Source of the DNA: Micromonospora globbae
Lineage (GTDB): Bacteria > Actinomycetota > Actinomycetes > Mycobacteriales > Micromonosporaceae
Length of the DNA: 64,000 nucleotides
Direction of reading: 5' to 3'
Assembly: GCF_003610785.1 (NCBI RefSeq)
Contig: NZ_RAQQ01000003.1
Location: 186,001 to 250,000 of the forward strand
Below, piece after piece: positions 10,782-20,110 of the stretch. The stretch's first letter is position 1. The number at the start of each line of letters is the position of its first letter. Under the pieces are notes generated by a model. The model was not told where the DNA came from, made no database searches, and was given only the letters and a program-made list of their open reading frames with translations. The translations under genes and the position numbers were made by a program.

Positions 10782-12308
10782 GTGCCCGGCAATCCTCGCC
10801 CCCGTACCGTCACCGGCACCCGGCTCGGCGACCTCGCGGCCCGGCTCGCCGTCGAGCCGCCCGCCGACGCCGCCGACGTGCTGGTCACCGGCGTCACCCA
10901 CGCGAGTCAGGAGGTCCGCCCCGGCGACCTGTACGCGGCGCTGCCCGGCGCCCGCAGGCACGGCGCCGAGTTCGCCGCCGCGGCGGCCGGGGCCGGCGCG
11001 GTGGCCGCCCTCACCGACCCGGCCGGCGCCCCGCTGGTGGCCGCGGCCGGCCTGCCGGCGATCGTCGTGGCCGACCCCCGGGAGGCCCTCGGTGGGCTCG
11101 CCGCCGCGGTGTACGGCGACCCGACCGCCGACCTGACCGTCATCGGGGTGACCGGCACCGCCGGCAAGACCTCCACCGCCTACCTCATCGAGTCCGGGCT
11201 GCGGGCCGCCGGCCACACGACCGGGTTGATCGGCACCGTGGAGACCCGCCTCGGCGACGTGACGATCGACAGCGTGCGGACCACGCCCGAGGCGACCGAC
11301 CTGCACGCCATGCTCGCGGCCGCGCGGGAGCGCGGGGTGACCGCGGTGGTCATGGAGGTGTCCAGCCACGCGCTCGCGATGGGCCGGGTCGGGGGCGTCC
11401 GGTTCACCGTCGGCGGCTACACCAACTTCGGCTCCGACCACCTCGACTTCCACGCCGACTCGGCCGAGTACTTCGCCGCGAAGGCCCGGCTGTTCGACGG
11501 GCGCTGCGCCGTCGAGGTGCTCAACCACGACGACCCGGCGCTGCGGCCGCTGTTCAAGCCGGCCACGGTCAGCTACTCGGCGGCCGGCGACCCGGCGGCC
11601 ACCTGGTGGGCCGACGGCGTCGGCGGCGAGGGGTACGCGCAGCGGTTCACCGTGCACGGCCCGGACGGTCTCGTCGTGCCCGGCAGCGTGGCGCTGCCCG
11701 GCCGGCACAACGTGGCCAACGCGCTGCTCGCGATCGCCGCGCTCGTGGCGGTCGGGGTGGAGCCCGGCACCGCAGTGGCCGGGGTGGCCGCGTGCGGCGG
11801 CGTCCCGGGCCGGCTGGAGCTGGTCACCCCCGCGGACGCCCCGGTGCGCGGGGTGGTCGACTACGCGCACAAGCCGGACGCGATCGTGGCCGCGCTGGCC
11901 GCGCTGCGCGAGTTGAGCGCCGGCCGGCTGATCTGCGTGATCGGCGCCGGCGGGGACCGGGACCGGGGCAAGCGTCCGGTGATGGGCGCCGCCGCGGCGG
12001 AGGGAGCCGACGTGGTGCTGGTGACCGACGACAACCCGCGGACCGAGGATCCGGCCGCGATCCGCGCCGAGGTGCTCGCCGGGGCGCGGCAGGCCGGTAC
12101 GACGGCCCGGATCGAGGAGGTGGCCGGCCGGCGGGCGGCCATCGACGAGGCGGTACGGCTCGCCGAGCCGGGCGACGTGATCGCGGTCCTCGGCAAGGGA
12201 CACGAACGCGGGCAGGAGGTGGCCGGCGAGGTACTGCCGTTCGACGACCACACCGAACTGGCCGACGCCCTGCGCGCCCGCTTCGGCGACCTGGCGGGTC
12301 ACCGGTGA
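10782..12308 (+). CDS. murE: UDP-MurNAc-L-Ala-D-Glu:meso-diaminopimelate ligase MurE
   Basis: A 508-residue Mur ligase adding the third stem-peptide residue. Three Mur domains are present: an N-terminal UDP-binding domain, an ATPase domain with GVTGTAGKTSTAYL, and a C-terminal domain. VVMEVSSHAL and the carbamylated-lysine region follow the P-loop. The DDNPR motif (TDDNPRTEDP, late in the protein) is the signature of enzymes that add meso-diaminopimelate rather than lysine, which fits an actinomycete wall. The last codon and stop overlap the murF GTG as GTGA. Confidence 0.95.
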   Translation: MPGNPRPRTVTGTRLGDLAARLAVEPPADAADVLVTGVTHASQEVRPGDLYAALPGARRHGAEFAAAAAGAGAVAALTDPAGAPLVAAAGLPAIVVADPREALGGLAAAVYGDPTADLTVIGVTGTAGKTSTAYLIESGLRAAGHTTGLIGTVETRLGDVTIDSVRTTPEATDLHAMLAAARERGVTAVVMEVSSHALAMGRVGGVRFTVGGYTNFGSDHLDFHADSAEYFAAKARLFDGRCAVEVLNHDDPALRPLFKPATVSYSAAGDPAATWWADGVGGEGYAQRFTVHGPDGLVVPGSVALPGRHNVANALLAIAALVAVGVEPGTAVAGVAACGGVPGRLELVTPADAPVRGVVDYAHKPDAIVAALAALRELSAGRLICVIGAGGDRDRGKRPVMGAAAAEGADVVLVTDDNPRTEDPAAIRAEVLAGARQAGTTARIEEVAGRRAAIDEAVRLAEPGDVIAVLGKGHERGQEVAGEVLPFDDHTELADALRARFGDLAGHR

Positions 12309-13714
12309 TCCCGCTCACGCTGGCCGAGGTGGCCGCCGCCGTCGACGGCCGGCTCGTCGGCGCCGATCCGGACGCGCGCGTCACCGGCCCGGTCGAGTTC
12401 GACTCGCGCAAGGTCGAGGCCGGCGGCCTCTTCGTGGCCTTCCCCGGGGAGAAGGTCGACGGGCACGACTACGCGGCCGGCGCCGTCGAGGCCGGCGCGG
12501 TCGCCGTGCTCGGCAGCCGGGAGGTGCCCGGGGTGCCCATGGTGCTGGTCGCCGACGCCCGGGCCGCCATGGGCCGGCTGGCCCGCGCCGTGGTCGACCG
12601 GCTGCCGCAGCTCACCGTCATCGGGCTCACCGGATCGTCGGGCAAGACCACCACCAAGGACCTCGTCGCGCAGCTCACCGCGCGGCTCGGGGCCACGGTC
12701 GCGCCGCCCGGCTCGTTCAACAACGAGCTGGGGCACCCGTACACGGCGTTGAAGGCCGGCCCGGACACCCGCTACCTCGTCATGGAGAAGGGCGCCCGCG
12801 GCGTGGGGCACGTGCGCTACCTCTGCGAGCTGGTGCCGCCCCGGATCTCGGTGGTGCTCAACGTGGGGACCTCGCACATCGGCGAGTTCGGCTCCCGGGA
12901 GGCGATCGCCCAGGCCAAGGGGGAGCTGGTCGAGGCGCTGCCGCCCGACGGGCTGGCGGTGCTCAACGCCGACGACGACCTCGTGTCCGCCATGGCGTCC
13001 CGCACGTCCGCCCGCGTGGTCCGCTACGGCGAGGCGGCCGACGCCGACGTGCGGGCCGAGGACGTGACGCTCGACGAGCGGGGACGGCCCGCGTACACCC
13101 TCGTCACCCCGGAGGGGCGCGTGCCCGTGCGGCTCGCGCTGACCGGCCGCCACCAGGTCTCCAACACGCTCGCCGCGGCGGCGGTCGCCCGGGAGCTGGG
13201 CATGCCGCTGGCCGAGCTGGCGGAGGCGCTGGGTGAGCTGCGGCTGATCTCCACGCGGCGGATGGACGTCTTCGACCGCCCCGACGGGGTGACCGTCATC
13301 GACGACTCGTACAACGCCAACCCCGGCTCGATGGCCGTCGCGCTGAAGGCGCTGGCCGCCCTCGGCCGGGGGCGGCGTACCGTCGCCGTGCTGGGCTACA
13401 TGGCCGAGCTGGGCCCGTACGAGCGCGACGGGCACGCCGAGGTCGGCCGGTTGGCCGCCGAACTCGGCGTCGACCGGCTGCTCGTGGTGGGCGAGCCGGC
13501 CGCGCCCATCCACGAGGGCGCGACAGCGGTAGGCAACTGGGGAGGAGAATCGGTGCTGCTCACCGATCAGGCGGCAGCCGTCGAGGTGCTGCGGGGCGAG
13601 CTACGGCCGGGCGATGTCGTCCTGGTCAAGGGCTCCCGTTACCGCACCTGGGAGGTGGCCGACGCGCTGCGCGCGGACGGCGGTGCGGAGGCGAGCGAGG
13701 GCGGGGCCGCATGA
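12305..13714 (+). CDS. murF: UDP-MurNAc-tripeptide:D-Ala-D-Ala ligase MurF
   Basis: A 469-residue Mur ligase that adds the terminal D-Ala-D-Ala dipeptide. The N-terminal domain has [16 protein letters not shown], the central ATPase domain has the P-loop [11 protein letters not shown], and [10 protein letters not shown] and [12 protein letters not shown] follow. The C-terminal domain carries [13 protein letters not shown], a MurF hallmark. The GTG start overlaps murE's stop by four bases, and its own stop overlaps the mraY ATG the same way, so murE-murF-mraY are translationally coupled. Confidence 0.95.
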   Translation: MIPLTLAEVAAAVDGRLVGADPDARVTGPVEFDSRKVEAGGLFVAFPGEKVDGHDYAAGAVEAGAVAVLGSREVPGVPMVLVADARAAMGRLARAVVDRLPQLTVIGLTGSSGKTTTKDLVAQLTARLGATVAPPGSFNNELGHPYTALKAGPDTRYLVMEKGARGVGHVRYLCELVPPRISVVLNVGTSHIGEFGSREAIAQAKGELVEALPPDGLAVLNADDDLVSAMASRTSARVVRYGEAADADVRAEDVTLDERGRPAYTLVTPEGRVPVRLALTGRHQVSNTLAAAAVARELGMPLAELAEALGELRLISTRRMDVFDRPDGVTVIDDSYNANPGSMAVALKALAALGRGRRTVAVLGYMAELGPYERDGHAEVGRLAAELGVDRLLVVGEPAAPIHEGATAVGNWGGESVLLTDQAAAVEVLRGELRPGDVVLVKGSRYRTWEVADALRADGGAEASEGGAA

Positions 13715-14835
13715 GGGCGGTGATCGTCGCCGTCGGGGTGGCGTTCCTCATCTCGCTCTTCTGCACCCCGATCGCGATCAAGGTCTTCACGCGCCTCAAG
13801 GCCGGTCAGCCCATCCGCGCCGAGGGCCCGGCCATGCACCAGGGCAAGAAGGGCACGCCGACGATGGGCGGCGTGGTGTTCATCCTCGCCACGGTCATCG
13901 CGTACGTCGCCGGCCACCTGGCCCTGACCACGCTGCCGGACAAGCAGATCGCGCAGGTCGAGCCGACCATCACGGCGCTGGTGCTGCTGGGGCTCATGGT
14001 GTTCTCCGGCGCGGTCGGCTTCATCGACGACTTCCTGAAGGTGCGCAAGCGGCACAGCGGCGGCCTCAACAAGCGGGGCAAGCTGCTCGGCCAGATCCTG
14101 GTGGGCGCGGTCTTCGGCGTCATCGCGCTCTACTTCCCGAGCACCATGACCGACGCGCAGGGACAGGCGACCAACACCGAGACCGTCGGCAGCACCACGC
14201 TGAGCTTCATCCGGGACATCCCGGCGCTGGATCTCACCAAGGTCGGCGCGGTGGTCCTCTTCATCTTCGTGGTGATGGCCGCGACCAACGGCGTGAACCT
14301 CACCGACGGTCTGGACGGCCTGGCCACCGGCGCCTCGGTGATGGTCCTCGCGGCGTACGCGCTGATCGCCTTCTGGCAGTACCGGCACTGGTGCGCCGAC
14401 CCGGACTACACGCAGGCCTACTGCTACACCGTCCGGGACCCGTTGGAGATCGCGCTGATCGCCGGTGCGGCGGCCGGCGCCTGTGTGGGCTTCCTGTGGT
14501 GGAACACCTCGCCGGCGCGGATCTTCATGGGTGACACCGGAGCGCTCGGCCTCGGCGGCCTGATCGCCGGCATGGCGATGTCCACCCGGACCATCCTGCT
14601 GCTGCCGATCATCGGCGGTCTCTTCGTGATCATCACGATGTCCGTGGTGATTCAGATCATCTCGTTCCGGACCACCGGCAAGCGGGTCTTCCGGATGTCG
14701 CCGTTGCAGCACCACTTCGAACTCGCGGGGTGGAGCGAGGTCAACATCGTGGTCCGGTTCTGGATCATCGCGGGGATCGGCGTCGCCATCGCCCTGGGCC
14801 TCTTCTACAGCGAGTTCCTCGCCAACGTCACCTAA
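13711..14835 (+). CDS. mraY: phospho-MurNAc-pentapeptide translocase MraY
   Basis: A 374-residue polytopic membrane enzyme (about ten helices) that transfers phospho-MurNAc-pentapeptide to undecaprenyl phosphate, making lipid I. Conserved cytoplasmic loops are present: KGTPTMGG near residue 47, [11 protein letters not shown] with the catalytic Asp pair near 106-115, [14 protein letters not shown] near 191-204, and the C-terminal SPLQHHFE loop. The ATG overlaps the murF stop as ATGA. After the TAA the expected murD gene is missing and a palindromic repeat begins 27 bases downstream. Confidence 0.96.
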   Translation: MRAVIVAVGVAFLISLFCTPIAIKVFTRLKAGQPIRAEGPAMHQGKKGTPTMGGVVFILATVIAYVAGHLALTTLPDKQIAQVEPTITALVLLGLMVFSGAVGFIDDFLKVRKRHSGGLNKRGKLLGQILVGAVFGVIALYFPSTMTDAQGQATNTETVGSTTLSFIRDIPALDLTKVGAVVLFIFVVMAATNGVNLTDGLDGLATGASVMVLAAYALIAFWQYRHWCADPDYTQAYCYTVRDPLEIALIAGAAAGACVGFLWWNTSPARIFMGDTGALGLGGLIAGMAMSTRTILLLPIIGGLFVIITMSVVIQIISFRTTGKRVFRMSPLQHHFELAGWSEVNIVVRFWIIAGIGVAIALGLFYSEFLANVT

Positions 14836-14861
14836 CCCGACCCCCCCCCGTCGCCCCCCGT

Positions 14862-14947
14862 CACCCCGTCGATCTTGCACTTTCGGCCCCCGGTATGCCC
14901 TGGTACGGGTGTTTCGTCGGGGCGGGAAGTGCAAGATCGACGGGGTG
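14862..14947. repeat. large palindromic repeat, copy 1 (mraY-ftsW gap)
   Basis: Perfect 21-bp arms at 14862-14882 and 14927-14947 surround a 44-base loop. The first eight loop bases can extend the stem with two mismatches. The arm contains CGATCTTGCACTTT, nearly the same as the arm of the palindrome at 55678-55746. It is preceded by a run of nine C (14841-14849). Two copies 40 kb apart with conserved arms and different loops suggest a dispersed palindromic element. It lies exactly where murD is expected. Confidence 0.85.
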
Positions 14948-15003
14948 TGGGGCGGCGACACGCCGAGGGGGCCGTTGCCGGGGCGGGCGGCCGGCGCAGC
15001 CGC

Positions 15004-15009
15004 CATGAT
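15004..15009 (+). promoter_or_regulatory. possible ftsW -10 box
   Basis: CATGAT lies six bases before the GTG proposed as the ftsW start, the spacing seen at other leaderless genes in this window. It matches TAnnnT imperfectly and has no obvious -35, so the call is tentative. A promoter here would make sense if the upstream palindrome stops transcription from mraY. Confidence 0.35.
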
Positions 15010-15015
15010 GTCCGG

Positions 15016-16581
15016 GTGGGGGAGGGACGAGGAACCGACGGCACCATCCGGACCCGGCCCCGGCGGACGCCGGGCGGTGGTCGTACGCCCGAGGCGGGCA
15101 CGCCGCCGCGCGCGCCGGACGATCCGGGCGTGCCAGGGACGCCGCTGCGCGGTCTGGACGCGGCCGGCGGGCTGGCGGCGCTGCGCGGCCTGCTGGACCG
15201 CCCGCTGGCCTCCTACTACCTGCTGCTGTCCAGCGCCGGCCTGCTGCTGCTGATCGGCCTCACCATGGTCTTCTCGGCGACCAGCGTGCGGGACTACGCC
15301 GAGGACGGCGACGCCACCGCGTCGGTGGTCAAGCAGGCGATCTTCGCGGTGATCGGCGTCATCGCGTTCTGGGCCTGCCAGCGGCTGCCCGCCCGCACCT
15401 ACCGGGCCCTGGGCCGGCCGCTGATGCTCGTCGCCATCGCGCTGCTGCTCGTGCTCAACCTGCTGGTGGCGTGGGCCCGCGTGACCGGGGAGGAGTCGGC
15501 GCGGATCGGGCCGGTCGAGGCGCGGCTGCTGTGGCTGTTCATCGGCGGGATCCAGGTGCAGCCCTCCGAGCTGGCCAAGTTCGCGCTGGTGCTGTGGGGC
15601 GCCCACGTGATCGCCCGCAAGGGCGCGGCGCTCGGCTGGTGGCGCGAGCTGGCGACCCCGCTGTTCCCCGTGGTCGGCCTGCTGTTCGTGCTGGTCGGCT
15701 ACAACGACCTCGGCACCATGATCTGCATGCTGGCGCTCGTGGTGGGGCTGCTCTGGGCGGCCGGCGTGCGGATGCGGGTGTTCGGCGCGCTCTCGGTCGC
15801 CGGGCTGGCCGGCATCGGCCTGCTCATCGCGGTCGCCTCGATCGGCGCCGGCTCCGGCGAGAAGGACGCGGAGAACTACCGGCTCGCCCGGCTCACGAAC
15901 TTCCTGAACCCGTCGCCGCCCGACCAGTGCGGTGATCCCTGCTGGCAGCTCTACCAGGGGCGGTTGGCCATCGAGCACGGCGGCTGGTTCGGGGTGGGGC
16001 TCGGCAAGAGCAGCCTCAAGTGGAACTGGCTGCCCGAGGCGCACAACGACTTCATCTTCGCGATCATCGCCGAGGAGCTGGGGGTGGTCGGCTGCGCCGT
16101 GGTGCTCACGCTGTTCGCCGTGCTCGCGTACAGCGGGCTGCGGATCGCCCGCCGGGTCGAGGACCCGTTCCGCCGGCTCGCGGCCGCCGCCGTGACCACC
16201 TGGCTCGTCAGCCAGGCTGTGATCAACATCGGTGGCGTCGTCGGCCTGCTGCCGATCACCGGCCTGCCGCTGCCGTTCATCTCCGACGGCGGAAGCGCCC
16301 TGGTCGTCACGCTCGCGGCGGTCGGCATGCTGGCCTCCTTCGCGCGGGCCGAACCCGATGCGGCCAGAGCGTTGCATGCCCGTCCGCCGGCCCGGTGGGT
16401 CCGACTACTCTGGGCCCCGTTGCCGCCGCTTCCCGGGCGGCGCCGCCGCGCGGCGGCGCCCGCGGGCGCCCAGGGCCCCGTGCCCCGGGCGCGGGAGCGG
16501 CGGGAGGACGGCCAGGCCGCACCCCGCGGCGCCCGGCAGACCCGGGCGCGGGGCGGGACGGCGAGCGAGAGGAGACGCTGA
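15016..16581 (+). CDS. ftsW: septal peptidoglycan glycosyltransferase FtsW (SEDS)
   Basis: A SEDS-family polymerase with about ten TM helices that joins lipid II units at the septum together with FtsI. Family blocks visible in order are VQPSELAKFALVLW, NDLGTMICML, EAHNDFIFAIIAEELG and TGLPLPFISDGGSAL. A polar N-terminal tail of about 65 residues and a basic, disordered C-terminal tail of about 85 residues flank the membrane core. The start is uncertain: GTG 15016 is chosen because a -10-like hexamer precedes it and other in-frame starts fall in or beside the palindrome. The stop overlaps murG's ATG by one base (TGATG). Confidence 0.92.
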   Translation: MGEGRGTDGTIRTRPRRTPGGGRTPEAGTPPRAPDDPGVPGTPLRGLDAAGGLAALRGLLDRPLASYYLLLSSAGLLLLIGLTMVFSATSVRDYAEDGDATASVVKQAIFAVIGVIAFWACQRLPARTYRALGRPLMLVAIALLLVLNLLVAWARVTGEESARIGPVEARLLWLFIGGIQVQPSELAKFALVLWGAHVIARKGAALGWWRELATPLFPVVGLLFVLVGYNDLGTMICMLALVVGLLWAAGVRMRVFGALSVAGLAGIGLLIAVASIGAGSGEKDAENYRLARLTNFLNPSPPDQCGDPCWQLYQGRLAIEHGGWFGVGLGKSSLKWNWLPEAHNDFIFAIIAEELGVVGCAVVLTLFAVLAYSGLRIARRVEDPFRRLAAAAVTTWLVSQAVINIGGVVGLLPITGLPLPFISDGGSALVVTLAAVGMLASFARAEPDAARALHARPPARWVRLLWAPLPPLPGRRRRAAAPAGAQGPVPRARERREDGQAAPRGARQTRARGGTASERRR

Positions 16582-17687
16582 TGGGTCCGCTGCGTTCGGT
16601 GGTGCTCGCGGGAGGTGGCACCGGGGGACACATCTACCCGTTGCTCGCCTTCGCCGACTGCCTGCGCCGACACGACCCCGGCGTCCGGATCACCTGTCTC
16701 GGCACACCCCGCGGTCTGGAGAACGAGCTGATCCCGCCGCAGGGCTACGACCTGCGGCAGATCCCCGCCTACCAGCTGCCCCGCTCGATCAACATGAACC
16801 TGATCCGCACGCCGGGCCGGATGTGGACGGCGGCCCGCGCCGCCGGCAAGGTGATCGACGAGGTGCGGGCCGACGTGGTGGTCGGCTTCGGGGGGTACGT
16901 CTCGGTGCCGGCCTACCTCGCCGCGTGGCGGCGGGAGCTGCCCATCGTGATCCACGAGGTGAACGTGCCGCCGGGCGTGGCGAACCGGCTCGGGATGAAG
17001 TTCACCAAGCACGTGGCGGTGGGCTTCCCGCACCAGCCGACGCAGGCCGAGGCGCTGCGCGACGCCCGGGTGGTGGGCGTGCCGCTGCGGCGCGGCATCG
17101 CCGGGCTCGACCGGGCCGCGATGCGCGACGCCGCCCGCGCCCGCTTCGGGCTCCGCCCCGACCTGCCGGTGCTCTTCGTGGCCGGCGGCTCGCAGGGCGC
17201 CCGCTCCATCAACCTCGCCGTGGCCGGCGCGGCCAAGGAGCTGGCCCGCAACGGCGTGCAGGTGCTGCACGTGATGGGCGCCCGCAACGAGCCCGTGCCG
17301 GTCCCCACCGACCTGCCCGTGCCGTACGTGACCCTGCCGTACCTGTCCGAGATGGAGCTGGGCTACGCCGCCGCAGACCTCATGGTCGGCCGGGGCGGCG
17401 CGATGACCTGCGCCGAGGTGGCCGCCATCGGGCTGCCCACCATCTACGTGCCGTACCCGCACAGCAACCAGGAGCAGAAGCGCAACGCGCTGCCCGTCGT
17501 GGAGGCCGGTGGCGGGCTGCTCGTCGACGACTCCGAGCTGACCCCGGCCTGGGTCGAACAGACCGTCATCCCGCTCATCCGCGACCCGCACCGGCTGGCC
17601 GCCATGGGGGCGGCCGCGGCCGCGTACGGGCGGCGCGACGGCGACGTGGCGCTGCTGAACTTCGTCTACGAGGCGGTGGCCCGATGA
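16581..17687 (+). CDS. murG: UDP-GlcNAc:lipid I GlcNAc transferase MurG
   Basis: A 368-residue GT-B glycosyltransferase on the inner face of the membrane that converts lipid I to lipid II. The N-terminal glycine loop is LAGGGTGGHIYPLLA; the second G-loop appears as VVGFGGYVS. The C-terminal donor-binding domain has VAGGSQGARSIN, then GRGGAMTCAEVAAIGLPTI and PYPHSNQEQKRNA, all diagnostic of MurG. A strong Shine-Dalgarno, GAGAGGAGA, precedes the ATG, which overlaps the ftsW stop by one base. The stop overlaps murC's ATG by four. Confidence 0.96.
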   Translation: MGPLRSVVLAGGGTGGHIYPLLAFADCLRRHDPGVRITCLGTPRGLENELIPPQGYDLRQIPAYQLPRSINMNLIRTPGRMWTAARAAGKVIDEVRADVVVGFGGYVSVPAYLAAWRRELPIVIHEVNVPPGVANRLGMKFTKHVAVGFPHQPTQAEALRDARVVGVPLRRGIAGLDRAAMRDAARARFGLRPDLPVLFVAGGSQGARSINLAVAGAAKELARNGVQVLHVMGARNEPVPVPTDLPVPYVTLPYLSEMELGYAAADLMVGRGGAMTCAEVAAIGLPTIYVPYPHSNQEQKRNALPVVEAGGGLLVDDSELTPAWVEQTVIPLIRDPHRLAAMGAAAAAYGRRDGDVALLNFVYEAVAR

Positions 17688-19177
17688 CCGCGCAGTTCAC
17701 CCCGGCCGGCACCCTCACCGCCGAGGACCTCGGCACCATCCACCTCATCGGGGTGGGCGGCGTCGGCATGAGCGGGCTCGCCCGCCTCTTCCTCACGCGG
17801 GGCCTGCCGGTCTCCGGCAGCGAGCTGCGCGAGTGGCCGTCGCTGGCCGGGCTGCGCGCGCTCGGCGGCACGATCCACATGAGCCACGAGGCAACCAACC
17901 TCGACGGCGTGGACACCGTGGTCTACTCGTCGGCCATTCCGCAGGACCACCTGGAGATGGTCGAGGCGCGCCGCCGTGGCCTGCGGGTGCTGCACCGCTC
18001 CGAGGCACTCGCCGCGGCGATGACCGGCCGCCGGACGGTGGCGGTCGCGGGCACCCACGGCAAGACCACGACCACCTCGATGGTGACCATGGTGCTCCAG
18101 CAGGCCGGCACCGACCCGTCGTTCGTGATCGGCGGTGAGATCTCCGAGGTCGGCTCGGGCGCCCACCACGGCACCGGCGAGTACTTCGTGGTGGAGGCCG
18201 ACGAGAGCGACCGCTCGTTCCTGATCTACCGCCCCTACGTCTCGATCATCACGAACATCGAGGCGGACCACCTCAACACCTACGGCGACCTGGCCAACCT
18301 GGAGGCCACCTTCGCCGAGTTCGCCCGCCTCACCGACCCGGACGGGTTCATCATCACCTGCGCCGACGACGCGGGTGGGCGGCGGCTGGCCGAGACGCTG
18401 CGGGCCGAGGGCCGCCGCGTCCACACGTACGGCGAGTCCGCCGACGCCGACCTGCGGCTGACCGAGATCACCTCGTCGGCGCAGGGCGTGCGGTACCTCG
18501 CCGCCATCGACGGGCGGTCGCTGGGCGAGTTCCGCCTCCCGGTGCCGGGGCGGCACATGGGGCTCAACAGCGCCTCGGCGGTGCTCGCCGCGTACCTGCT
18601 GGACCTGCCGCTGGAGGCGGCGGAGGCCGCGCTGGCCGCGTTCCCCGGCGTACGCCGGCGCTTCGAGCGCAAGGGCGTCGCCGACGACGTGCTGGTGTAC
18701 GACGAGTACGCCTACCACCCGACCTCGATGACGCTCGCGCTGCGGACGCTGCGCGAGGTGGCCGGCGACGGCCGGCTCATCGTGGTGTTCCAGCCCTACC
18801 GGCTCTACCGCACGCGGGACCTGCAGGCGGAGATCGCGGAGGCGCTGGCGATCGCCGACGAGCTGGTGCTGCTGGAGGTCTTCGGCCCGGGCGAGCTCCG
18901 CCAGCCCGGCGAGGGCTCGGCGGCGCTCGTCGAGGCCGTGCCGCTGCCCGCCGACCGGAAGGTCTTCGTCGACTCCTGGGACGCGGCGCCCGTGGAGGTG
19001 GCCCGGCGGGCGCGGCCTGGCGACGTGGTGGTGACGATGGGCGCTCCGCCGATCTCGCTGATGGGTGACCAACTGCTCGACGCCCTGCTGGCCCGGGCGG
19101 AGGGCGCCACCGGTGCCGGCGTCCCGGCCGGTGGTGGCGCCGTGACCCCGGACGGCACGGCACCCGCGGCCGGATGA
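17684..19177 (+). CDS. murC: UDP-MurNAc:L-alanine ligase MurC
   Basis: A 497-residue Mur ligase that starts the stem peptide by adding L-Ala. The N-terminal Rossmann motif is HLIGVGGVGMSGLA and the P-loop is AGTHGKTTTTSM. EADESDRSFL and NIEADHLNTYGD are typical MurC blocks, and the C-terminal domain has VYDEYAYHPTSM. The last 40 residues are a Gly/Ala/Pro tail not needed for catalysis in the family. ATGA overlaps join it to murG upstream and ftsQ downstream, so murG-murC-ftsQ form a tightly coupled block. Confidence 0.96.
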   Translation: MTAQFTPAGTLTAEDLGTIHLIGVGGVGMSGLARLFLTRGLPVSGSELREWPSLAGLRALGGTIHMSHEATNLDGVDTVVYSSAIPQDHLEMVEARRRGLRVLHRSEALAAAMTGRRTVAVAGTHGKTTTTSMVTMVLQQAGTDPSFVIGGEISEVGSGAHHGTGEYFVVEADESDRSFLIYRPYVSIITNIEADHLNTYGDLANLEATFAEFARLTDPDGFIITCADDAGGRRLAETLRAEGRRVHTYGESADADLRLTEITSSAQGVRYLAAIDGRSLGEFRLPVPGRHMGLNSASAVLAAYLLDLPLEAAEAALAAFPGVRRRFERKGVADDVLVYDEYAYHPTSMTLALRTLREVAGDGRLIVVFQPYRLYRTRDLQAEIAEALAIADELVLLEVFGPGELRQPGEGSAALVEAVPLPADRKVFVDSWDAAPVEVARRARPGDVVVTMGAPPISLMGDQLLDALLARAEGATGAGVPAGGGAVTPDGTAPAAG

Positions 19178-19992
19178 GCCCGGGCCCCGCGCGCGGACGG
19201 ACCACCGGCGCCGAGGCGGCCGGTCGGCGCGGGCCGGGCGCCCGCCGCTGGCAGCTGGTCCGGGCGGGCAGCGACGCGGTGCCCGCCTCCACCCGGCGGT
19301 TCATGCGCCGGGCCCGTCAGCGCCGGATGCGGGCCGCGCTGCCCTGGGCGGTCGCGGCCGGGATCCTCGCTCTCGCGGGGCTGGTCGCCTGGGTCGTCCT
19401 GGGCACCGGGCTGTTCGGGGTGCGCGAGGTGCGGGTGGAGGGCGCCGAGCTGGTGACGCCGGTGGAGGTGCGCGACGCCGCCGGGGTGCCGGACGGGATC
19501 CCGCTGGCCAAGGTGGACCTGGCCGACACGGCCCGGCGGATCGGCCGGCTGGCGCCGGTGGAGCGGGCCACGGTGACGCGCGACTGGCCGGACGCGCTGG
19601 TGGTCCGGGTGGTGGAGCGTACGCCGGTGGCCGTCGTGCCGCGGGGCGAGCAGTTCGTCGTGATCGACGCGAGCGGCACCGTCTTCCGCACCCTGGACCA
19701 GCGACCGGACGACCTTCCGCTGGTGCGGGTGGACCGGCCCGGCCCGGACGACCCGGGCACCCGCGCCGCCGTGGCGGTGCTCGACGCCCTCACCCCGGAG
19801 CTGCGTTCCGCCCTGCTCGACGTGAGCGTGGAGAGTCTGGCCCTGGTCAAGCTGCGGCTGCGTGGTGACCGGACGGTCGTCTGGGGCGACTCGTCGCGGG
19901 GCGAGGACAAGGCCCGGGTGGCGACGGCGCTGCTCGGGGAGCGGGCCAGGACGATCGACGTGAGCGCCCCGGACGTCGTGACGTTCCGGTGA
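19174..19992 (+). CDS. ftsQ: cell division protein FtsQ (POTRA domain)
   Basis: A 272-residue bitopic protein. A basic cytoplasmic segment (1-55) and one TM helix (about 57-78) lead into an extracytoplasmic POTRA domain (GVREVRVEGAELVTPVEVRDAAG), followed by a beta domain with RDWPDALVVRVVERTPVAV, characteristic of FtsQ/DivIB. FtsQ scaffolds FtsL and FtsB and regulates septal synthesis. The ATG overlaps murC's stop by four bases. The next gene, ftsZ, has its own promoter 120 bases after the ftsQ stop. Confidence 0.93.
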   Translation: MSPGPARGRTTGAEAAGRRGPGARRWQLVRAGSDAVPASTRRFMRRARQRRMRAALPWAVAAGILALAGLVAWVVLGTGLFGVREVRVEGAELVTPVEVRDAAGVPDGIPLAKVDLADTARRIGRLAPVERATVTRDWPDALVVRVVERTPVAVVPRGEQFVVIDASGTVFRTLDQRPDDLPLVRVDRPGPDDPGTRAAVAVLDALTPELRSALLDVSVESLALVKLRLRGDRTVVWGDSSRGEDKARVATALLGERARTIDVSAPDVVTFR

Positions 19993-20110
19993 CGGGGCGC
20001 TGTCGCCGGCCCGCGCGACGTGAGCCGTCCCGCTCCGGGCGGCGACACGCCGGGTAGGTCCTTGGCTCATGGGGCGGCGGCGCTTACGTTGCCCCGAAGA
20101 GGATCAGTGG

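Noticed and set aside
7997..10897. A 966-codon open frame on the minus strand opposite ftsI
   Set aside because: Low-complexity Gly/Arg/His translation with no motif; ftsL and ftsI on the plus strand explain the region.
14841..14849. A run of nine C after mraY
   Set aside because: It could be a phase-variation tract, but it is intergenic, lies after the stop and affects no frame; a sequencing or assembly length error is also possible.
13639..16377. A 912-codon open frame on the minus strand across mraY and ftsW
   Set aside because: It is the antisense shadow of high-GC genes; its composition is His, Gln, Arg and Gly-rich with no domain, whereas the plus strand encodes recognisable MraY and FtsW.
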